From: Pseudooceanicola marinus
GTDB lineage: Bacteria > Pseudomonadota > Alphaproteobacteria > Rhodobacterales > Rhodobacteraceae
Direction of reading: 5' to 3'
Length of the DNA: 64,000 bases
Assembly (NCBI RefSeq): GCF_020177265.1
Contig: NZ_JAIVMC010000003.1
Coordinates: 124,001-188,000, forward strand
Below the pieces are notes generated by a model. That model did not search any database. It saw nothing but the letters and a program-made list of their open reading frames with translations, and was not told the origin of the DNA. A program made the translations under genes and the position numbers. Below are positions 58,296 to 64,000 of this stretch, in pieces (positions within the stretch are counted from its first letter, which is position 1; each line of letters starts with the position of its first letter).

Positions 58296-61200
58296 ATGAT
58301 CAGATTCGCCGGCCGCGCCTGCAGACTGCCCATGGCACCCGATGTCACCGCCTTCGAGGCGCTTCTCTACGACGGGCGTTCGGCGGTGACCCAGATCCCG
58401 GAGGACCGCTGGCGCCATGCGCCCTTCTTCCATCCGGTGCCGGGGACGCCGGGGCGCTGCTACAGCTTCGCCGCCGGCGTGGTGGACGGGATCCATGCCT
58501 TCGATCTCGCGCCCTTCGGCATCTCGCCCCGGGAAGCGGCCTACATGGACCCGCAGCAGCGCCTGTTCCTGCAGGTGGTCTGGGACGCGCTGGAGGACGC
58601 CTGCCTGAAGCCGTCCGAGCTTGCAGGCAAGGAGATCGGTGTCTTCGCCGGCGCCTCGCTGATGGATTACGGCGCGGGCCTGGGCTACGATCCGCAGGCC
58701 GCCGACAGCTACGCGATGAGCGGGTCCTCCCTGGCGGTGATCGCCAACCGGGTCAGCCATGTCTTCGACTGGCACGGGCCGTCGATGACCATCGACACGG
58801 CCTGCTCCTCGTCCCTCTTCGCCCTGAATGCCGCCCGCAAGGCGCTGGAAAGCGGCGAGGTGGAGATCGCGGTGGTCGGGGCCACCAACGCCCTTTTGCT
58901 GCCCAGCCAGTTCGTCGGTTTCGCCGCGGCGCGGATGCTCTCGCCCAGCGGTCTGTGCCAGGCATTCGGCGCGGGCGCCGACGGCTATGTGCGGGGCGAG
59001 GGCGCGGTGGCCTTCGTTCTGGTCCGCGACAGCGCCGAGGCGCCCCTGTCGCCGCGCGACCGGGGTCGGTTGCTGCACGTGGAGACGAATACCAGCGGGC
59101 AGACAGTGAACATCGCGCTGCCCTCGGCGCAGGCGCAGACAGCGCTTCTGCGCAGCGCCTACGACCGGGCCGAGATCGATCCCGACCAGCTGGCCTTCGT
59201 GGAGGCCCACGGCACGGGCACCGCCGCCGGCGATCCGGTGGAGGCCGAGGCCCTGGGGCTTGCCCTGGGCCAGCGGCGCGGGGCGCCTCTGCCCATCGGG
59301 TCGGTGAAGACCAACATCGGCCATCTCGAACCCGCCGCCGGCAGCGCGGGGCTGCTCAAGGCGCTGATGGCGCTGGAGCGGGCGGAGCTTCCGCCCAGTC
59401 TCAATGCCGACGAGCTGAACCCGGCGATCCCCTTCGACCGGCTGAACCTCGACCTGGTGCGGCAGCGGCGTCCGCTGGACGGCGCGGCGATGGCGGGGGT
59501 CAGTTCCTTCGGCTTCGGCGGGGCCAATGCCCACGCCATCCTGGGGGCGCCAGACCCGCGTCCGCTGCCTGCCGAGGACGGGCAGGGGCCGGTCCAGGAA
59601 ACGCGCCCGATTCACCTCGCCTCGGCCTTCTGTCGTGAGGCGCTGCGCGAGATGCTGGAGGAGCAGGGCGCGCGTCTTTTCGATCCGGCAGGGCAGCAGA
59701 ACGCGCGGCTGGTGGACGAGGCGCTGCATCATCGCGACCTGCACCCGCACCGGGTGGCGATCATCGCCCGAACGCCGCAGACGGCACAGGCGGCGCGCGC
59801 CGCCTTCGAAGCGGGCCAGCGCCACCCGGCGCTGGAAACGGCCGGGTCGCGACTGGTCGATGCGCCCCCCGTCTTCGTCTTCTCGGGCAACGGCGCGCAG
59901 TACCCTGGGATGAGCCGTGCGGCCTATGCCGGCAGTCCGGACTATCGTGAGGCCTACGACCGGATCAACCGCGCCTGGCAGGCGCAGGCCGGCTGGTCCC
60001 TGGTGGACCGGATCGGCGCGGAGGATGTGGGGGCGCAGTTGTCCAAGGCCCCGGTCTCGCAACCGCTTCTCTTTGCGGATCAGGCGGCGACCGCCCTGGC
60101 GCTCATGGCACGGGGGGCGCGGCCTGCGGCGGTGATGGGCCACAGCGCGGGCGAAGTGGCGGCGGCCTTCATCGCCGGTGCGCTCGACCTCGCCTCGGCG
60201 GTGCGCCTGGTGCATGCCCGGTCATTGACGCAGGAGGCGCTGGCGGGGCAGGGCACCATGGCTGCGCTGCAACTGGGGATCGAGGAGGCGCGGGAGATCC
60301 TGGCCACCCATGGGGATCGACGGATCGAGATCGCGGCCGACAACAGTCCCCGCTCGGTCTCGCTGGTCGGACCTCGGGACGCGTTGGAGGCCTTCACCCG
60401 GCACGCCCGGCGCAGCCTGAGGCTGGCTTGCGTGCCCCTGCGCGTCGACTACCCGTTCCATTCCAGCGCCCAGGAGGCCCTGCGCGCCTCGCTCTTCGAC
60501 CACCTCGGGGTCCTCGACCCTGGCCCTGAAACCATGCCGATCTATTCCAGTGTCACGGGCAGGCGGCTGGTCGGGGGTGATCTCGACAGTTTCCACTGGT
60601 GGCGCAACATGCGTCAGCCGGTGCTGTTCCGCCGGGCGGTGCAGGCGCTGGCCGAGGACGGGCATCGCCTGTTCCTGGAGATCGGGCCGGATCCGGTGCT
60701 GACGGCCTACCTGCGCGACAGCCTCGGGACGGAGGCCGGAGATATCGCCGTGCTGCCCAGCCTGGCGCGCAAGGACGAGGCATCGCCGGACCCGCTGGAC
60801 CGCGTGCTGGCCCGGCTTCTGGTGCAGGGGGCGCGGCTGGACCGCACGGCCCTGGCGCCACCGCCCGACGGGCCCTCGCGGGAGCTGCGGCCCTATCCCT
60901 GGCAGCTGAGGCATCTCGCCGCCTCCGATACCCCGGCCCTGAGCCGCGACAGCGGGCGCAGCGGTTTCCACCCCCTTCTCGGGCGGCAGGCGGATGCCAG
61001 CGCGACGCTCTGGACCAATGAGATGGATCCTGATCTGCAGCCGGCCTTCGCCGCGCACCGGGTGGCGGAGCGCTGCCTGTTGCCGGGGACGGCGCTGGCG
61101 GAAATGGCGCTGGCCGCCGCGCAGCGCAGCCTGGGGGCCGAAGCGGTCACGCTGGATGACTTCGACATGACGGCGGCCCTGCCGCTGACGCCGCGCAGCC

Positions 61201-64000
61201 TGACCGAGGTCCGCACCGAGGTCGTCCCGGCCGAGCGGCGCCTGCGCATCGCCTCGCGGCCCCGCTGGTCCGAGGAGGCCTGGCGCGGCCACGCCACCGG
61301 CCGCTTTGCCCGCCCGGGTGGTCCGCAGTCGGTGCCACCGGTCCCTGCGCCCGATCTGGCCTTGCGCCCGGGCGATGGCCCGGCCCACAGGCTTTATGCC
61401 CAGGCGGCGGAAATCGGGCTGACCTACGGGCCGGCCTTCCGCAACCTGTCGCACTACCGCATGCCCGGCGACGACGAGATCGAGGTGATCCTGCACGCCC
61501 GCCGGCCCGATGGCTACGATCCGGCCGACTACGCGCTGGATCCGGTGGGCGCGGATGCCGTGCTGCATGGGCTGATCGGGGCGCTGCACCAGGGGCGCTT
61601 CGCGGATGAGGCCCTGGCCTTCGTGCCGACCCGCATCACCCGGCTGAACCTCTTGCACCCGGGCAGCGCCCTCGCAGCGGGCCGCATTCACCTGAGCCGG
61701 CGCGGCGACCGGAGCCTGCGCGCCGATCTGACGCTCTTCGACGCGGCCGGTCGGTTGGTGGCCCGCATGGACGGGGTCGAACTGCGCGCGCTGCGGGCGA
61801 CGCAGCTGGTGGACCTGTCGCGCCATGCCTTCGGACTGGAGACGGTCCCCATCGACCCACCGGGCCTGGTGCAGGAGGCACCCGCGCCCTGGCCGGCACC
61901 GGAGGAGATCGCCGCGCAGCTCGGTCCGCTCTCTGGGGAGGCACCCGAGGCGCCGGAGGAGGCGGCGCTGCTGCTGGATGCACTGGCGCAGAGGATCGCC
62001 TTCGATACCCTGGCGGCTGTCGACGTTGCATCCGGCGGCGGGGTGCAAAGCGACGCCGCGAGGGCCCTGCGACAGGGCCTCTCGGATATTCTGGCGCCGC
62101 TGGATCTGCCGCAGCAGACCCTTGGCCTGGACTGGCAACTGGAGTGTGACCTGCCTGACGCCGCGGCCCTGATTGCCGGGATCTCGGCGGAATACCCCGC
62201 GCTGATCGCCGAATGTACGGCGCTGGCGCATCTGGCGGAGGCGCTGCCGCGCTGGCTCGCCACCGGTCTGCCTGAAAGCGACGAGGTCGGTTTCGGCCGC
62301 GCAACGCTCGACGGGCTGGAAGGGGGCTCGGTCGTGACCGAAGCCCGCGCGCGCCTCGTTGTAGAGGCGCTTGGCACGCTGCTCGCAGCGCGGCCGGTCC
62401 GGTCCGGTCGACCGCTTTGCGTGGTCGAGCTTTGCGATGGCCCCCCGCGTCTGTTGCCGCATTTGCAGGGCGTGGGCGATGGCGCCGCCTGGACAGGCTG
62501 GGCCCTGGAGGAGGACCGGGCCACCCTGTTGCCGCCCAGCTTGGGCGGGGGGATCGGCAGGTTGGGCCCGGCGCATCTGGCCGAGATCGGCCCGGTGGAC
62601 CTGGTGCTGGGCTGTGGTTCCGCGATGACGGCGGTCACCTGGTCGACCCGGCTGGCCGCCCTGCGCCCGGCCCTGCGTCCCGGAGGGGCGGTGATCCTGG
62701 CCGAGGCCAGGCCGCGCCCGCACCTGGCATTGCTCCGCCTACTTGGCGAGGCACTGGCCGAAGAGGCCTCGGATCGGCCGCGCCCGCCGAAACTGCAGGA
62801 GGCACCGGGCCTCGAAGAGGCGGCCCGTGCGGCCGGCTTTGATGAAGCGTGGGCCCAGCCCTGCGCAGGGGCCTGCGGGCTGACGCTGTTGATCGCCCGG
62901 ACACCGGGCGGGGGCGCCATAGAGGGTGGTGCGCCCAGTGACCCGGACGCTCAGCAGGCAGAGGGCACGGGACTGGAGGAGACGCTCCGCGCCGCGCTGA
63001 TCGGAGAGGTCCTGCCGCCGGAAGAGACGGCGGAGCCCTTGCCGGTCCTGGCCGGGGCGGAGGGGGCAGGTCCCCTGGTGCTCTTTGCGCCGCCCCCCGG
63101 GCCGGAGGGACAGGAACGCCCTGGCGCGCCCCTGCTCGCGGCGCGTCTGCTGGCGCTGTCGACCTGCTTGCGCCGCGAAGAGGCCCGGGGCGCGCGGGAC
63201 ATCTGGCTCATCTGCCCGGGCGGCGCGGGGGCCGGAGGCCTCGCCCCGCCGGATCCGGACCAGGCGGCGCTCTGGGCGGTGATGCGCACGGCAAAGAACG
63301 AATACCCCGGCTTCGACATCCACGCGGTGGATCCGATGGGGCTGCCGCCGGCCGAGGCCGCGACCCGGATCGCCGCGCTGATCGAGGCCGGCACCCCGGA
63401 AACGGAGCTTTGTCTGACATCAGATGGCCCCCGGGCGCTGCGGGTGCGGGCAGGCGAGGCGGCCAGGGCGGTCGCGTCGCCCGCGGTGCGGCTCGCGGCG
63501 GATCCCGCCGGAGGCCTCGACCGCCTGGCCTGGCGCGCGGCGCCCCTGCCGGAGCCCGGGCCTGGCGAGGTTCGGGTGGATGTAGCGGCCGCGGGGCTGA
63601 ACTATCGCGATGTGATGTGGTCCATGGCGCTGCTGCCCGAGGAGGCATTGGAGAGCGGATTTGCCGGGCCGACCCTCGGCCTGGAATGTGCCGGTCGCGT
63701 CGCGGCCCTGGGCGCGGGGGTGACCGAGTTGGCCGTGGGGGATGCCGTCGCCAGCTTCGGCCCGGCTTGCCTGGCCAGCCACATGGTGACCGACGCCGCC
63801 TGGCTGACGCGCCTGCCCGATGGGCTCTCTCCGGAAGAGGCGGCGACGCTGCCCGTGGCCTTCTTCACCGCCTTCTACGCGCTGGAGCACCTGGGGCGCA
63901 TGCGACCGGGGGAAACGGTGCTGATCCACGGCGGGGCGGGGGGGGTCGGCCTGGCCGCGATCCAGGTCGCGCAGTGGCGGGGCGCCCGGATCATCGCCAC
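58296..64000 (+). CDS. type I reducing polyketide synthase, 5' part (KS-AT-DH-MT'-psiKR-ER...), continues past the window
   Basis: Open reading frame runs unbroken for 1,901 residues to the window end. KS (1-425): Cys170 in DTACSSS, His305 in EAHGTGT, His343 in NIGHLEPAAG, all intact. AT (~526-815): Ser617 in GHSAGE, His722 in YPFHS, suggesting malonyl use. DH (~889-1160): His921, but the HxxxG glycine is Glu. A degenerate C-methyltransferase-like region (~1220-1510) has ELCDGPP instead of a GxGxG SAM loop. A structural KR-like segment (~1590-1720) precedes an ER (from ~1731: GLNYRDVM, LIHGGAGGVGLAA). KR and ACP are expected beyond 64000. Start 58296; ATG 58251 also possible. Confidence 0.9.
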   Translation, partial: MIRFAGRACRLPMAPDVTAFEALLYDGRSAVTQIPEDRWRHAPFFHPVPGTPGRCYSFAAGVVDGIHAFDLAPFGISPREAAYMDPQQRLFLQVVWDALEDACLKPSELAGKEIGVFAGASLMDYGAGLGYDPQAADSYAMSGSSLAVIANRVSHVFDWHGPSMTIDTACSSSLFALNAARKALESGEVEIAVVGATNALLLPSQFVGFAAARMLSPSGLCQAFGAGADGYVRGEGAVAFVLVRDSAEAPLSPRDRGRLLHVETNTSGQTVNIALPSAQAQTALLRSAYDRAEIDPDQLAFVEAHGTGTAAGDPVEAEALGLALGQRRGAPLPIGSVKTNIGHLEPAAGSAGLLKALMALERAELPPSLNADELNPAIPFDRLNLDLVRQRRPLDGAAMAGVSSFGFGGANAHAILGAPDPRPLPAEDGQGPVQETRPIHLASAFCREALREMLEEQGARLFDPAGQQNARLVDEALHHRDLHPHRVAIIARTPQTAQAARAAFEAGQRHPALETAGSRLVDAPPVFVFSGNGAQYPGMSRAAYAGSPDYREAYDRINRAWQAQAGWSLVDRIGAEDVGAQLSKAPVSQPLLFADQAATALALMARGARPAAVMGHSAGEVAAAFIAGALDLASAVRLVHARSLTQEALAGQGTMAALQLGIEEAREILATHGDRRIEIAADNSPRSVSLVGPRDALEAFTRHARRSLRLACVPLRVDYPFHSSAQEALRASLFDHLGVLDPGPETMPIYSSVTGRRLVGGDLDSFHWWRNMRQPVLFRRAVQALAEDGHRLFLEIGPDPVLTAYLRDSLGTEAGDIAVLPSLARKDEASPDPLDRVLARLLVQGARLDRTALAPPPDGPSRELRPYPWQLRHLAASDTPALSRDSGRSGFHPLLGRQADASATLWTNEMDPDLQPAFAAHRVAERCLLPGTALAEMALAAAQRSLGAEAVTLDDFDMTAALPLTPRSLTEVRTEVVPAERRLRIASRPRWSEEAWRGHATGRFARPGGPQSVPPVPAPDLALRPGDGPAHRLYAQAAEIGLTYGPAFRNLSHYRMPGDDEIEVILHARRPDGYDPADYALDPVGADAVLHGLIGALHQGRFADEALAFVPTRITRLNLLHPGSALAAGRIHLSRRGDRSLRADLTLFDAAGRLVARMDGVELRALRATQLVDLSRHAFGLETVPIDPPGLVQEAPAPWPAPEEIAAQLGPLSGEAPEAPEEAALLLDALAQRIAFDTLAAVDVASGGGVQSDAARALRQGLSDILAPLDLPQQTLGLDWQLECDLPDAAALIAGISAEYPALIAECTALAHLAEALPRWLATGLPESDEVGFGRATLDGLEGGSVVTEARARLVVEALGTLLAARPVRSGRPLCVVELCDGPPRLLPHLQGVGDGAAWTGWALEEDRATLLPPSLGGGIGRLGPAHLAEIGPVDLVLGCGSAMTAVTWSTRLAALRPALRPGGAVILAEARPRPHLALLRLLGEALAEEASDRPRPPKLQEAPGLEEAARAAGFDEAWAQPCAGACGLTLLIARTPGGGAIEGGAPSDPDAQQAEGTGLEETLRAALIGEVLPPEETAEPLPVLAGAEGAGPLVLFAPPPGPEGQERPGAPLLAARLLALSTCLRREEARGARDIWLICPGGAGAGGLAPPDPDQAALWAVMRTAKNEYPGFDIHAVDPMGLPPAEAATRIAALIEAGTPETELCLTSDGPRALRVRAGEAARAVASPAVRLAADPAGGLDRLAWRAAPLPEPGPGEVRVDVAAAGLNYRDVMWSMALLPEEALESGFAGPTLGLECAGRVAALGAGVTELAVGDAVASFGPACLASHMVTDAAWLTRLPDGLSPEEAATLPVAFFTAFYALEHLGRMRPGETVLIHGGAGGVGLAAIQVAQWRGARIIA

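Noticed and set aside
58181-59638. 485-codon plus-strand frame at the start of the PKS
   Set aside because: Arg/Gly/Ala-rich off-frame reading; the KS active-site motifs are all in the frame starting at 58296.
58242-62723. Minus-strand frames of 657 and 833 codons opposite the PKS
   Set aside because: Antisense shadows without domains; the PKS frame carries intact KS and AT catalytic residues.

Overview
This 64 kb window is high-GC, gene-dense chromosomal DNA that looks like a marine-type Rhodobacteraceae (Roseobacter-like alphaproteobacterium). The basis is gene content, not a taxonomic search: a LigM/GcvT-type demethylase pair, a DctP TRAP binding protein, carboxynorspermidine-type polyamine genes, a CsgG/HfaB holdfast-type export cluster, an alphaproteobacterial Mo-box in front of modABC, and many LysR/GntR/Lrp regulators beside ABC uptake operons. 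I saw no tRNA, rRNA, insertion sequence, integrase or CRISPR array.

Layout. 0-3 kb: DUF1992 protein, SRAP (HMCES/YedK) protein, a secreted cupredoxin-like protein, DUF883 and holin-X-like membrane proteins. 3-6.5 kb: DadA-like oxidase, class V aminotransferase and an Lrp/AsnC regulator. 6.5-20.8 kb: the main accessory catabolic region. On the minus strand a LysR gene leads a tightly overlapping run: NAD(P)/FAD monooxygenase-like protein, alpha/beta hydrolase, dipeptide-type permeases B and C, creatinase-like M24 protein, ATPases D and F, and the binding protein. A strong UUCG-loop terminator then precedes a cytoplasmic molybdopterin S/N-oxide reductase. Upstream lie two overlapping CMD/AhpD-family genes and a divergent LysR.

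20.8-32.8 kb: SulP transporter, YaeQ, two hypotheticals, then a plus-strand operon of a Tat-exported FPGDSF-repeat protein, LemA, a DUF3137-like membrane protein, and a three-part regulator whose N-terminal alpha/beta hydrolase domain has lost its catalytic Ser and His. Opposite are two secreted proteins sharing one domain, one also carrying a vWA domain, and an EamA exporter. 32.9-41.9 kb: LysR, GntR(FCD)-LigM-like operon, orphan TRAP binding protein, MYG1, AraC, a second LigM-like protein and a LuxR regulator. 42-46.2 kb: lipoprotein with DPDPQ repeats, HfaA-like, HfaB/CsgG and HfaD-like genes with a 940-base AT-richer regulatory region upstream.

46.2-54 kb: FAD oxidase plus GbuA/agmatinase-like ureohydrolase, modE-like gene, Mo-box and modABC, then the carboxynorspermidine decarboxylase and dehydrogenase pair. 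54.3-64 kb: sulfotransferase-like protein, an FkbM methyltransferase-GT2 fusion, a second GT2, and the first ~1,900 residues of a type I reducing polyketide synthase (KS-AT-DH-degenerate MT-pseudoKR-ER) that runs off the window edge. The best candidates for undescribed biology are the LysR/monooxygenase/creatinase-like/Mo-reductase transport operon, the pseudo-hydrolase transcription factor beside LemA, the holdfast-like cluster, and the PKS/glycosyl/sulfo-transfer locus.
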